From Porticoccus sp950063125 (GTDB lineage Bacteria > Pseudomonadota > Gammaproteobacteria > Pseudomonadales > Porticoccaceae): a stretch of DNA of 64,000 bases. Of the stretch, positions 54,439-63,628 are shown piece after piece. A program made the translations under genes and the position numbers. How positions within the stretch are numbered: position 1 is the first letter of the stretch; every line of letters begins with the position of its first letter. The notes beneath the pieces were generated by a model. That model searched no databases. It worked only from the letters and a program-made list of their open reading frames with translations, and was not told where the DNA came from. The stretch is from NCBI RefSeq assembly GCF_963973895.1, contig NZ_CAXBBF010000001.1; one strand, written 5' to 3'.

Positions 54439-55425
54439 ATGGCTAAAGCTCCCCAAAAGCGTACAGTCAAATCATCTGAAAAAAAGACTGTACCTGTTTC
54501 CGCTAGAAAAACTACATCTTCAATAATCGATAAAACAGCTGTCGCTCTGGCACGGACCGAGAGGGAAGTGAATGCACAGAAGAAAAAAGTTGCTGACGCA
54601 AAACAAAAGTTAACCGCTGCAAAAAACAGGGTCACTGGAAATACAACTAAAGCCTCTCAGGCGTTACTCAAAAAACGTGCTCAGGAGGTCAGAACAAATA
54701 TTAGTAAACTTAACAACCTCATATCAAAAAATACACTGGCAAAAGCCGAACTCAGGGCGGCAAAAATTCTGTCTCAAGTGACAGAGGCAGAAGAGAAAGC
54801 CAGAGCCCGCGTTATCGCAACCGAAAAAAAACTTGAACAGAAAACTGCAAACGATCTAGAGAGAGCAGTAGCTCGTTATAAAAAGTCCTGGCTCAAAAAA
54901 CGTACCAGCACCATTGCCAGACAGGTCAAGAGAGTCGAAAAGAATGCTTTGAGCAGAGTCAAAGCCATTGAAAAACGGCTACACAAGCAGGCTACAGCTG
55001 TCATCAAGAATGCTGAACAAAAAATCAATTCTCGCAAGGAGACTGCCACAAAAACGGTTTCTACACGCGGCCCCGGTCGTCCACCAAAGAGCTCGGCAGT
55101 AAAGTCAACCGCTCGCACTGCAAAAGCCAGCCCAGCAAAATCCAGGCGAGGTCCCGGCCGCCCCCCTGCAACGGCAACAACAGCAAAAAAACCATCCAGG
55201 GCTAAAACCACAACTAATCAGCCCGCAACCAATGTCGCAAACAAGGCAAAAACTCCCGGCAGAAAGCCCGCCACGAAAGGGTCCACTGTTGCCCAATCCA
55301 AGCGCTCCAAAACCTCGACATCGCCAAAAAAACCAACTACACGGGCAATATCCACGGCAAAGAAGAGTACGGCTGGGCCCACCAGCTCACCGGTAACTAA
55401 CAAACCGGATACATCGGCGGATTAG
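54439..55425 (+). CDS. Lysine/alanine-rich histone H1-like protein with AT-hook motifs
   Basis: This 328-residue protein is very basic. Residues 1-200 form a long helical, probably coiled-coil region (REVNAQKKKVADAKQKLTAA, KAELRAAKILSQVTEAEEKA). Residues ~205-328 are a disordered Lys/Ala/Thr/Pro/Ser tail with two AT-hook cores (RGPGRPPKSS and RRGPGRPPAT) and a weaker one (PGRKPAT). The layout resembles AlgP/AlgR3 of Pseudomonas and other H1-like nucleoid proteins. It would bind A+T-rich DNA in the minor groove. It has a good AAGGAG ribosome-binding site and stands between hemH and tsaB. Confidence 0.85.
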   Translation: MAKAPQKRTVKSSEKKTVPVSARKTTSSIIDKTAVALARTEREVNAQKKKVADAKQKLTAAKNRVTGNTTKASQALLKKRAQEVRTNISKLNNLISKNTLAKAELRAAKILSQVTEAEEKARARVIATEKKLEQKTANDLERAVARYKKSWLKKRTSTIARQVKRVEKNALSRVKAIEKRLHKQATAVIKNAEQKINSRKETATKTVSTRGPGRPPKSSAVKSTARTAKASPAKSRRGPGRPPATATTAKKPSRAKTTTNQPATNVANKAKTPGRKPATKGSTVAQSKRSKTSTSPKKPTTRAISTAKKSTAGPTSSPVTNKPDTSAD

Positions 55426-55495
55426 TTACTCATACCCGATGGTCTAAACCGTCCCCAAGCAAACTCCGCTCTTCAAACCAAACAGGTTACAATCT

Positions 55496-55513
55496 CCCCC
55501 GCTTTAAAGGGGG
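55496..55513 (+). promoter_or_regulatory. Hairpin covering the tsaB ribosome-binding site
   Basis: CCCCC (55496-55500) pairs with GGGGG (55509-55513) across an 8-base loop, extended by one T-A pair. The G-run is the only good ribosome-binding site before the tsaB GTG at 55524, so the stem would hide it. Regulation by this structure is an inference. Confidence 0.4.
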
Positions 55514-55523
55514 ATTGTTTGCT

Positions 55524-56243
55524 GTGAAAAAGGTCTTGGCCATTGATACGACGACTCAGGCATGTTCTGTAGCGCTGTCGCTAGGGGAGGATGTAAGCGG
55601 TCGTTTTCAGCTTGCGAGCCGGGAACACACCCGACTGTTGTTACCAATGGTAAATGACCTGCTGTCAGAGGCGGGAGTAAAATTAACCGAACTTGATGCG
55701 CTCGCATTTACCCGCGGGCCCGGCTCATTCACGGGCATTCGAATTGGCTTCAGTGTCATACAGGGTCTGGCCCTTGGTGGTGATCTTCCTGTATTGCCTG
55801 TGTCCAGCCTGGAAACCCTGGCTCATACTGCCTGTAGAAAGTTGTTAATAAAGGACAATTATCGGCTTTTGCCGATGTTTGATGCCCGAATGGATGAGGT
55901 TTACTGGTCGGCATTTGAATGGAATGGCGCCGAGTTAACTCGCCTGATGCCGGATAGCCTTTCCTCTCCTGAAACAATAATACTTCCTTACAGTGAATTG
56001 CCTCTGGCAGTGATGGGTGACGGCTGGCACTACGCCGAACGCATCGATTTCGATCCCACCATAGAGGCATCGGCCCTATTGCCCGATGCTCGGGACGTGC
56101 TGACTATTGCCATGCCGAAAATTGAGAACGGTGTTCTAATGGCTATAGATGAAGTACAGCCGCTCTATCTCAGAGATAAAGTTTCCTGGCAAAAACGAAA
56201 ACGCCTACGTGAAAATAACTCTATAAGCGGAACAGGAACCTAG
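55524..56243 (+). CDS. tsaB: tRNA threonylcarbamoyladenosine biosynthesis protein TsaB
   Basis: The GTG at 55524 is preferred over a TTG three codons upstream because of spacing from the G-run. The 239-residue protein begins KKVLAIDTTTQACSVALSLG and has LDALAFTRGPGSFTGIRIGF near residue 60, the ASKHA-fold pattern of TsaB. It is the scaffold partner of TsaD in making t6A37 in tRNAs that read ANN codons. The C-terminus ends QPLYLRDKVSWQKRKRL, as in the family. The next gene, uppP, starts five bases later. Confidence 0.94.
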   Translation: MKKVLAIDTTTQACSVALSLGEDVSGRFQLASREHTRLLLPMVNDLLSEAGVKLTELDALAFTRGPGSFTGIRIGFSVIQGLALGGDLPVLPVSSLETLAHTACRKLLIKDNYRLLPMFDARMDEVYWSAFEWNGAELTRLMPDSLSSPETIILPYSELPLAVMGDGWHYAERIDFDPTIEASALLPDARDVLTIAMPKIENGVLMAIDEVQPLYLRDKVSWQKRKRLRENNSISGTGT

Positions 56244-56247
56244 AGAC

Positions 56248-57048
56248 GTGGATAATTTGCAGATTTTTTTTCTGGCTATTATTCAGGGACTGACCGAATT
56301 TTTGCCCATTTCAAGCTCAGCTCATCTTATTTTGCCTTCAGCCATACTGGGCTGGACAGACCAGGGGTTGGCATTTGATGTCGCCGTCCATGTTGGCTCC
56401 CTGATCGCTGTACTCTGGTACTTTCGCCATGACGTTCAGCAGGTAGTGGTGCACTGGTGCCAAAGCGTGACTGGCGGCAAAGCCACGCCAGAGAGCCGAC
56501 TGGGCTGGCTGCTTATCCTCGCAACCATTCCCGCTGGTCTGGCGGGTTTGCTACTGGGTGATTTTATTGAAAGCCAGCTGCGCTCAATTGCAGTGATTGC
56601 TTCGACAACCATCCTGTTTGGTTTGCTCCTGGGAATGTCTGATTTCTGGGGACGCCGCGTAAAAACGCTTCATCAAATCACTTGGCGCTCAGCACTTTTC
56701 ATCGGGTTGGCGCAGGCATTGGCCCTGATTCCCGGCACATCGAGATCAGGGATTACCATGACGGCAGCGCTGGCCCTGGGTTTTACGCGGGAATCGGCCG
56801 CCCGTTTTTCTTTCCTGATGGCAATTCCCGTCATTATTCTCAGTGGTGGTTATAAGTGTGCTCAACTGATGCAACTACCACAGGTTCCATGGAGTGATAT
56901 TGTGCTTGGCGCAGTGCTCTCATGCATCGCAGCCTACCTCTGTATCCGTTTATTTCTTATCTGGATCACCCGGATTGGGATGATGCCTTTTGTTATTTAC
57001 CGACTGTTATTGGGTGCCTTGCTGATCGCCATTCTTGTTAACAGCTAA
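56248..57048 (+). CDS. uppP: Undecaprenyl-diphosphatase UppP (BacA)
   Basis: This 266-residue protein starts at a GTG and has eight or so membrane helices with BacA motifs: IIQGLTEFLPISSSAHLILP near residue 10, the catalytic-region GLAQALALIPGTSRSGITMT near residue 150, and FSFLMAIPVIILSGGYK. It dephosphorylates undecaprenyl diphosphate for recycling in peptidoglycan synthesis and confers bacitracin tolerance. It lies directly after tsaB. Confidence 0.96.
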   Translation: MDNLQIFFLAIIQGLTEFLPISSSAHLILPSAILGWTDQGLAFDVAVHVGSLIAVLWYFRHDVQQVVVHWCQSVTGGKATPESRLGWLLILATIPAGLAGLLLGDFIESQLRSIAVIASTTILFGLLLGMSDFWGRRVKTLHQITWRSALFIGLAQALALIPGTSRSGITMTAALALGFTRESAARFSFLMAIPVIILSGGYKCAQLMQLPQVPWSDIVLGAVLSCIAAYLCIRLFLIWITRIGMMPFVIYRLLLGALLIAILVNS

Positions 57049-57070
57049 GCTCGTACCGGAGGCATCGCCT

Positions 57071-57958
57071 ATGAAAAAAATTGCTTTTATTGGTCTCGGC
57101 ACCATGGGTTTCCCGATGGCGGGCCACTTAAGCAAGGCTGGCTTTTCGGTTTGTATTTATAACCGTACACAACAAAAAACAGCTCGATGGCTGGAGGAGT
57201 ACGTCGGTTTTTCAGCACCAACACCAGCAGCAGCTGTAGAAAAAGCCGATATTGTCTTTACCTGCGTAGGTAATGATGAGTCTTTGCAGGAGGTTCTGCT
57301 GGGTGACTCGGGTGGTTTTAATGGGGCTTCTCAGGGGACACTTTTTGTTGATCACACCACCGTATCAGCCAAAGTCAGCCGAGAGCTCGCCAAAGAGGCC
57401 AGCAGGCACAAAATGGCTTATATGGATGCCCCGGTATCCGGTGGACAGCAGGGGGCTGAGGGCGGCTCCCTGACAGTCATGGTGGGTGGTGAGGAAGCAG
57501 ATTTTCAGCAGGCAACACCCATTATCAGTCATTATGCCAGCAAGGTATCCCTGTTGGGCCCCGTTGGGTCCGGACAGCTTTGTAAAATGGCGAACCAGAT
57601 CTGTGTGGCGGGTGTCATTGAATCACTTGCCGAAGGGCTGTTTTTTGCCCGTCAGGCAGGGCTTGATCCCAACCAGGTCATTGAGGTCATCTCCAAGGGG
57701 GCTGCACAATCCTGGCAAATGGAAAACCGCTATCAAACCATGTTGGCGGGTGAGTACAATCACGGTTTTGCAGTGGACTGGATGTGTAAGGATCTGGCTA
57801 TTGTGCTGGAAGAAGCCCACCGCAATGGTAGCGACCTTCCCGCCACAAAAATGATCAGTGAGTTTTACCGGGAAGTCCAGTTAATGGGTGGCGGGCAATG
57901 GGACACATCGAGCCTGCTGGCCAGGCTTGAAAACGCAGAAAATGAGGTTAGTAGTTAG
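57071..57958 (+). CDS. NAD(P)-dependent beta-hydroxyacid dehydrogenase (HIBADH/GlxR-like)
   Basis: The ATG at 57071 has GGAGG ~9 bases upstream, giving 295 residues. Family signatures are complete: IAFIGLGTMGFPMAGHLSKA (nucleotide fold and family signature) at residue 3, MDAPVSGGQQGAEGGSLTVM near 122, GSGQLCKMANQICVAG with the catalytic Lys near 172, and KDLAIVLEEA. It reduces or oxidises a small 3-hydroxyacid such as tartronate semialdehyde or 3-hydroxyisobutyrate; the substrate is not determined. It starts 22 bases after uppP. Confidence 0.92.
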   Translation: MKKIAFIGLGTMGFPMAGHLSKAGFSVCIYNRTQQKTARWLEEYVGFSAPTPAAAVEKADIVFTCVGNDESLQEVLLGDSGGFNGASQGTLFVDHTTVSAKVSRELAKEASRHKMAYMDAPVSGGQQGAEGGSLTVMVGGEEADFQQATPIISHYASKVSLLGPVGSGQLCKMANQICVAGVIESLAEGLFFARQAGLDPNQVIEVISKGAAQSWQMENRYQTMLAGEYNHGFAVDWMCKDLAIVLEEAHRNGSDLPATKMISEFYREVQLMGGGQWDTSSLLARLENAENEVSS

Positions 57959-57964
57959 TCCATT

Positions 57965-59278
57965 ATGAACAAGCAACCCTATAACCAGCAGTTGCTGGAT
58001 TTTATTCATCAATCTCCGACGCCGTTTCACGCCGTAAAAAATATGCGCGAAATATTGGAAGCTGGCGGATTTACCCGGCTCCCGGAAGAAACTGATTGGG
58101 ATATACAACCGGGCGGCCGCTACTACACCGTTCGCAATGGCTCGTCCCTTATCGCCTTTATCGCAGGACGCCAGTCCGCTCTTGAGTCAGGAATACGTCT
58201 GGTGGGCGCCCACACGGACAGTCCCTGCCTTAAAGTGAAACCAAAACCGGAACTGAATCGTCAGGGCTATTTTCAATTGGGTGTCGAAGTTTACGGTGGT
58301 GCACTTCTGAATCCCTGGTTTGACCGTGATCTTAGTATAGCCGGGCGCCTGGTATTCGATAGCGGAGAGGGCTCGTTAGACCAGACACTGATCGACCTGA
58401 AAAGACCTGTGGCAGTCATCCCTAGCCTCGCTATACATCTGGACCGGGATGCGAACAATGAGCGCAAGGTGAATCCACAAACGGACCTTCCACCCCTGTT
58501 ATTCAGGGATCCGGACAAATCGGTGACAGATTTCTTCGAATTCCTGGCAAAAGAACTCTCCTCATCGGGTGATTTACCGGAAAAAGCCAGAATTCTCGAT
58601 CACGAACTGTATCTCTATGATTGTCAGAAGCCGGCCCTGACCGGTATGCAGAGTGAGTTTATCTCCGGCGCCAGGCTGGATAACTTGTTGAGTTGTTTTA
58701 CCGGTGTTCAGGCGCTTCTGGAAGCTGGCCATCAGGTTTCCTGCATGCTGGTTTGTAACGACCACGAAGAGGTCGGCAGCACCTCCGCCTGCGGTGCAAA
58801 CGGCCCGATGCTGCAATCGGTGTTGCAACGTCTTTACCCGGATCCGGGGTTGCTTACTCGAGTAATGCGTCAGTCATTACTGGTGTCCGCAGACAATGCC
58901 CACGGCATTCACCCAAACTTCGCGGATCGTCACGACAGCAATCATGGCCCACGCCTAAACGAAGGGCCGGTCATCAAGGTAAATGCCAACCAGCGTTATG
59001 CCACCAATAGCATTAGCGCCGCGATGTTTCGTCACCTCTGTGAAAAGGAGGGCGTGGCAGTACAGACATTTGTTAACCGCACTGATTTGAGTTGCGGGAG
59101 CACCATCGGGCCAATCACTGCTGCGATGATTGGCGTTCAAACATTGGATGTCGGTGTGCCCACGTTTGCGATGCACTCTATCCGAGAAATGGCTGGCGCG
59201 GATGACGCATTCAATTTATACCGGGCGCTACGGGGGTTCTATAACCATCAATCAACACTGACGATTCAGGAGACCTGA
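57965..59278 (+). CDS. apeB: M18 family aminopeptidase
   Basis: This 437-residue protein has the M18 zinc-site pattern: RLVGAHTDSPCLKVKP (His, Asp) near residue 78, WFDRDLSIAGRLV, LVCNDHEEVGSTSACGANGP (Glu pair) near 260, SADNAHGIHPNF and the final metal His in FAMHSIREMAGADDAF. The length matches bacterial ApeB-type enzymes. It removes N-terminal residues from peptides in the cytoplasm. It follows the dehydrogenase gene by six bases. Confidence 0.95.
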   Translation: MNKQPYNQQLLDFIHQSPTPFHAVKNMREILEAGGFTRLPEETDWDIQPGGRYYTVRNGSSLIAFIAGRQSALESGIRLVGAHTDSPCLKVKPKPELNRQGYFQLGVEVYGGALLNPWFDRDLSIAGRLVFDSGEGSLDQTLIDLKRPVAVIPSLAIHLDRDANNERKVNPQTDLPPLLFRDPDKSVTDFFEFLAKELSSSGDLPEKARILDHELYLYDCQKPALTGMQSEFISGARLDNLLSCFTGVQALLEAGHQVSCMLVCNDHEEVGSTSACGANGPMLQSVLQRLYPDPGLLTRVMRQSLLVSADNAHGIHPNFADRHDSNHGPRLNEGPVIKVNANQRYATNSISAAMFRHLCEKEGVAVQTFVNRTDLSCGSTIGPITAAMIGVQTLDVGVPTFAMHSIREMAGADDAFNLYRALRGFYNHQSTLTIQET

Positions 59279-59351
59279 ATACAGGCTTTATTCAAACCCT
59301 GAAATCCGTATGATGTGGACCACAATCAGGACCGGACCAAAGAATCTAATC

Positions 59352-60383
59352 ATGAGTCAGCATCCAGCTTCAACCGTTGAAACCAGTACTATTTTAACGG
59401 GCATTACTACCACAGGAACGCCGCACCTGGGCAACTACGTGGGCGCGATTCGGCCAGCCATTGAGGCCAGCCAGAAACCTGACATCAATGCCTACTATTT
59501 TCTCGCTGATTATCATGCCTTGATCAAATGCCAGGATCCCGCCATGGTTCACCAATCGAGCAGGGAGATTGCTGCCACATGGTTGGCTCTGGGACTCAAT
59601 ACTGACAATGTTGTATTTTATCGACAGTCAGACGTTCCCGAAATTACCCAGCTGATGTGGTTCCTGAGCTGTGTTGCCGCGAAGGGACTGATGAACCGAG
59701 CCCATGCCTACAAGGATTCTGTTCAAAAGAATCAGGATGCTGGGGAGGATCAGGATTACGGTATTACCATGGGCCTTTTTTCCTATCCGGTACTCATGGC
59801 TGCCGACATCCTGATGTTCAACGCCACTAGAGTGCCAGTGGGCCGGGACCAGATTCAGCATATCGAGATGGCCCGGGATATCGCACAGCGTTTTAACCAT
59901 GTATACGGCGAGCACTTCACCTTGCCGGAAGCCGTGGTCGATGACCATGTGGCCGTATTACAAGGGCTGGATGGTCGGAAAATGAGTAAAAGCTACGGCA
60001 ATACCATTCCCCTGTTTCTGCCTGAAAAACAACTCAGGAAACACATCAACAAAATCAAGACCAACCTGTTGGAACCCGGCGAACCCAAAGACCCGGACAC
60101 CTCCACTGTGTTTCAGATATGGCGGGCATTCGCCAGCAAAGAGCAAACCGACGCAATGCGCCGTGAATTTGAAAACGGTATCGCCTGGGGCGAGGCCAAA
60201 AAACAACTGTTTGAGTTGATCGAAGCGGAACTGCGGGAGCCACGGGAGCGCTATAACGAATTGCTCGAAAACCCTTCTCACATCGAGAAGATGCTCAGTG
60301 AAGGGGCAGAGAAGGCGAGGGCGGTGAGCGTCCCATTTATGGCCAAACTTAACCGGGCGGTAGGCCTGCATGCGCTGTCCTGA
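59352..60383 (+). CDS. trpS: Tryptophanyl-tRNA synthetase
   Basis: The ATG at 59352 gives 343 residues; an in-frame ATG 42 bases upstream has no homologous sequence after it. The class I motifs are TTTGTPHLGNYVGAIRPAIE (HIGH-type) near residue 20 and LDGRKMSKSYGNTIPLF (KMSKS) near residue 205. GLFSYPVLMAADILMFNATR and VGRDQIQHIEMARDIA are typical of bacterial TrpRS. A hairpin, AGGGGTTT / AAACCCCT at 60383-60403, separates it from the convergent bioA. Confidence 0.96.
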   Translation: MSQHPASTVETSTILTGITTTGTPHLGNYVGAIRPAIEASQKPDINAYYFLADYHALIKCQDPAMVHQSSREIAATWLALGLNTDNVVFYRQSDVPEITQLMWFLSCVAAKGLMNRAHAYKDSVQKNQDAGEDQDYGITMGLFSYPVLMAADILMFNATRVPVGRDQIQHIEMARDIAQRFNHVYGEHFTLPEAVVDDHVAVLQGLDGRKMSKSYGNTIPLFLPEKQLRKHINKIKTNLLEPGEPKDPDTSTVFQIWRAFASKEQTDAMRREFENGIAWGEAKKQLFELIEAELREPRERYNELLENPSHIEKMLSEGAEKARAVSVPFMAKLNRAVGLHALS

Positions 60384-60409
60384 GGGGTTTTAGTGAAACC
60401 CCTACGTAC

Positions 60410-61705
60410 TCATTGCGCAGCATCTTTTACAACGTCAACCAACACACTGGTTAAGAAGGATAAGTCGGTTTTGCTGATAATGTAGGGGGGCATGACATAC
60501 ACAAGCTTTCCAAAAGGTCGCACCCAAACACCCTGATCGACAAATTGTTTCTGAATGATTGGTAGGTTGACGGAATTCTTCATCTCGATGACACCGATAG
60601 CCCCAAGCACTCGCACGTCTTCCACATGACTGTAGTCTTTGGCTGGTGCCAGCTCTGCAGCCAACTGCTGCTCGATATCCTTAACGCAAGTCGACCAGTC
60701 TGAGCTAAGCAGCAGCTCAATACTGGCATTCGCCACAGCGCAGGCCAGAGGATTCCCCATAAATGTTGGGCCGTGCATGAATACACCCGCTTCTCCAAGA
60801 CAAATACCGTTGCTGACCTTCTCCGTACACAATGTAGCAGCGAGCGTCATGTAGCCACCCGTGAGCGCCTTGCCCAGACACAAAATATCCGGTGAGATCC
60901 CGGCCCATTCAGTGGCGAAAAGCTTTCCGGTGCGACCAAATCCCGTCGCTATTTCGTCAATAATTAACAATACATCATGCTGATCACACAATTCGCGAAC
61001 ACGCTTCAGAAACATCGGCGAATAAAAGCGCATACCCCCGGCACCCTGAACCACTGGCTCCAGTATTACAGCAGCAATTTCATCTGCATGGGCAGTGATG
61101 GTTTGTTTAAAATCAAGGATGAAATCCTCACTCCAGGCGTCATAGAAGCCGCACTGGGGGGACTCAGAAAAAAACTGCGGTGTCAGAACATCGCGGAACA
61201 GGTGGTGCATACCTGTAACGGGATCACAAACTGACATGGCACCAAAGGTATCACCGTGATAACCGCGTTTGAGACTCAAAAAGCGCGATTTCCCTTTTTC
61301 TCCCTGTGACTGCCAATATTGGAGGGCCATTTTCATGGCTACTTCTATACTGACAGAACCTGAGTCCGATAAAAAAACCTTATCCAGCCCAGGAGGGGTG
61401 ATTTCAGCCAGTGTCTGTGCGAGTCTCACTGCGGGCTCATGAGTAATGCCACCAAACATTACGTGAGACATTTTACTCATCTGGGCGGTTATGGCTGCAT
61501 TGAGGGCAGGGTGGTTGTAGCCGTGGATGGTACACCACCAGGATGACATGCCATCGATTAATGCCCGGCCATCAGCCAGATATAGCCTGACACCATCAGC
61601 GCTGGCCACAGGATAAACCGGTGCAGGATCCACCACGGACGAATAGGGATGCCATATGTGATCTTTATCCATGGCTAATATTTGAGACGCACTCAAGTGT
61701 TTCAT
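60410..61705 (-). CDS. bioA: Adenosylmethionine-8-amino-7-oxononanoate aminotransferase
   Basis: The ATG at 61705 (MKHLSASQILAMDKDHIWHP) gives 431 residues. Motifs are HIWHPYSSV, GMSSWWCTIHGYNHPALNAA, LIIDEIATGFGRTGKLFATE and the PLP lysine in LCLGKALTGGYMTLAATLCT. It transfers an amino group from SAM to KAPA in biotin synthesis. The other bio genes are not adjacent. The gap to the divergent DUF547 gene is 97 bases and shows no clear BirA operator. Confidence 0.96.
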   Translation of the reverse strand: MKHLSASQILAMDKDHIWHPYSSVVDPAPVYPVASADGVRLYLADGRALIDGMSSWWCTIHGYNHPALNAAITAQMSKMSHVMFGGITHEPAVRLAQTLAEITPPGLDKVFLSDSGSVSIEVAMKMALQYWQSQGEKGKSRFLSLKRGYHGDTFGAMSVCDPVTGMHHLFRDVLTPQFFSESPQCGFYDAWSEDFILDFKQTITAHADEIAAVILEPVVQGAGGMRFYSPMFLKRVRELCDQHDVLLIIDEIATGFGRTGKLFATEWAGISPDILCLGKALTGGYMTLAATLCTEKVSNGICLGEAGVFMHGPTFMGNPLACAVANASIELLLSSDWSTCVKDIEQQLAAELAPAKDYSHVEDVRVLGAIGVIEMKNSVNLPIIQKQFVDQGVWVRPFGKLVYVMPPYIISKTDLSFLTSVLVDVVKDAAQ

Positions 61706-61802
61706 GTAGATGCAATTCACAGGTAAACGAACGTATATTGTATGATAAGGATCTTCATGGTATCAAAGCACCATGACAACGCCATAACTCAAACGGGAAG
61801 CA

Positions 61803-62624
61803 ATGATGAAGCTAAAGCATCCACTGATAATCGCACTGATGACAGGATTATTGGGCGCATCGTCAGCAGTCACTGCAGAATCAGGGCAATCGCCGATGTT
61901 CTGGGCAAAGAGCAATGAGTCTAACCGGGACACTGTTAATCACCGACAGTGGAATGAGCTACTCAGTACGCATGTCGTGAACACAGGGCAGGGTGTTAAT
62001 CGTTTTCGGTATGGCTCTGTGGATAAAAATGAACAAAAACGCCTCTCGGACTATATTGCCTATCTGGCAAAAATTGACCCGCGAGACTACAGTCGGGATG
62101 AGCAGAAAGCCTATTGGCTAAATCTCTACAATGCATTGACCGTCAAACTTATTTCAGAAAACTACCCAATAAAAAGCATCAGGGATATCGGCAACAAAAT
62201 GGCTGGAAGCAGCTTATTGACGAAACCGCTTATTCAGGTTGCCGACAACCCATTAAGTCTCAATGACATAGAGAACCGTATTCTTCGACCGATATGGAAA
62301 GATCATACCATTCACTTCGGCTTGAACTGTGCCAACATGACCTGTCCAGGCTTATTGCCTAAAGCTTTCACCGGGAAAAATGTTACATCACTGTTAAAGC
62401 AGTCAGGGCGTGATTTCATTAACAAACAGAATGGTGTCACCCTTAAAAATGGCAAACTGACTGCCGCTGGCGTATTCGGCCAATACCGGTCGGATTTCGC
62501 CACAGATGACAAAATGATGCTTAAGGTTTTCGCTCATTATGCAGATGATCGACTGGCACTCTACCTATTGGGCTTTCAGGGGGAAATTAACTACGTTCAC
62601 GATTACAGCCTCAACGGTCTTTAA
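61803..62624 (+). CDS. Secreted DUF547 protein
   Basis: This 273-residue protein has a signal peptide (PLIIALMTGLLGASSAVTAE) and a DUF547 domain from ~75 to 230: KAYWLNLYNALTVKLISENY, LNDIENRILRPIW and HFGLNCANMTCPGLLPKAFT. The domain is widespread in bacteria and plants and its catalytic role is not established. It probably works in the periplasm. It diverges from bioA. Confidence 0.9.
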   Translation: MMKLKHPLIIALMTGLLGASSAVTAESGQSPMFWAKSNESNRDTVNHRQWNELLSTHVVNTGQGVNRFRYGSVDKNEQKRLSDYIAYLAKIDPRDYSRDEQKAYWLNLYNALTVKLISENYPIKSIRDIGNKMAGSSLLTKPLIQVADNPLSLNDIENRILRPIWKDHTIHFGLNCANMTCPGLLPKAFTGKNVTSLLKQSGRDFINKQNGVTLKNGKLTAAGVFGQYRSDFATDDKMMLKVFAHYADDRLALYLLGFQGEINYVHDYSLNGL

Positions 62625-62675
62625 AATATCCAGACAAAATTTGTTTATAGTCAAACAGTTAAGAGATTATTCTAA

Positions 62676-63362
62676 TTAGCTTTCTACACCACCATGTGCA
62701 GTTGACCACTCAACCGGGGAGTGCAGAAAAGACTCAATTTCTGCAATAGCCTTGGCCTCCATAAGGTTTTCATTCTTGCAGACTTCCAGCACATCCCACC
62801 AGGTAGTCAAGTGGTGTAGATTAATACCAATTTCACCCAGATTTTTTCGTGTATCTGGAAATATGTCATAAAAAAAGATCACGAATGTGTCACTAACCGT
62901 AGCACCAGCGTCACGGAGGGCCTGACAGAATTTGATTTTGCTGCCACCATCTGTGGTCAGATCCTCAACCAATAGAACTCTCGAGCCTTCCTTCAGATCA
63001 CCCTCGATCTGCGCATCACGCCCAAAGCCCTTCGGTTTTTTTCGAACGTACTGCATGGGTAAAGACAAACGCTCTGCAAGCCAGGCGGCAAAAGGGATTC
63101 CGGCTGTTTCTCCGCCGGCAATGCCATCGATAGATTCAAAGCCTATATTACGGAGGATTGTCGAGGCACCGAAATCCATCAACGTCGATCTCACACGTGG
63201 AAATGAAATAATCTTCCTGCAATCGATATACACAGGGCTGATTTTTCCTGACGTTAATTGAAAGGGATCATTCGGACGGAAGTTGATTGCACCAATTTCA
63301 ATCAGCATCTTTGCAGATAACTGAGCAATCAATTTGGGGTCAGGAAAGCTGTTGAACGACAT
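62676..63362 (-). CDS. pyrE: Orotate phosphoribosyltransferase, alphaproteobacterial type
   Basis: With the ATG at 63362 (MSFNSFPDPKLIAQLSAKML) the protein has 228 residues; AGGTG lies just upstream and the frame further up shows no homology. The PRPP-binding motif is VLLVEDLTTDGGSKIKF near residue 131. FQLTSGKISPVYIDCRKIIS, GGETAGIPFAAWLAERL and MQYVRKKPKGFGR are typical of the PyrE form found in Alphaproteobacteria and differ from the standard gammaproteobacterial form. It makes OMP from orotate and PRPP. Confidence 0.92.
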   Translation of the reverse strand: MSFNSFPDPKLIAQLSAKMLIEIGAINFRPNDPFQLTSGKISPVYIDCRKIISFPRVRSTLMDFGASTILRNIGFESIDGIAGGETAGIPFAAWLAERLSLPMQYVRKKPKGFGRDAQIEGDLKEGSRVLLVEDLTTDGGSKIKFCQALRDAGATVSDTFVIFFYDIFPDTRKNLGEIGINLHHLTTWWDVLEVCKNENLMEAKAIAEIESFLHSPVEWSTAHGGVES

Positions 63363-63628
63363 CATTGCACCTGTATAGCGAATCGCGGGGAAAGAAGGGA
63401 GTAATAGTGGCTCTCTGTGGTTAATTTTGCTCAAAAGCAAGCAGCCGAAATTTTGCCAGAACATCAGTCGATATTCCATTTAATCACGTGAAATCCGGGC
63501 AGGTTAATTAACCGACAAACAGCATGAGAAGACACCGAGCATCTACCCAGCAACTTTATTTAACATAATATACATTATGCGCATACATTAATCGGACAGA
63601 AATAGCGCTAAATCAAGCCTGGAGCCGA

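Noticed and set aside
60383..60403. AGGGGTTT / AAACCCCT hairpin between trpS and bioA as a rho-independent terminator
   Set aside because: The stem is perfect but no T-run follows on either strand; it may still slow transcription, so it is only mentioned under trpS.
61706..61802. Possible BirA operator between bioA and the DUF547 gene
   Set aside because: The AGGTAAAC stretch has no matching second half at the required distance, so the palindromic biotin operator is not supported.
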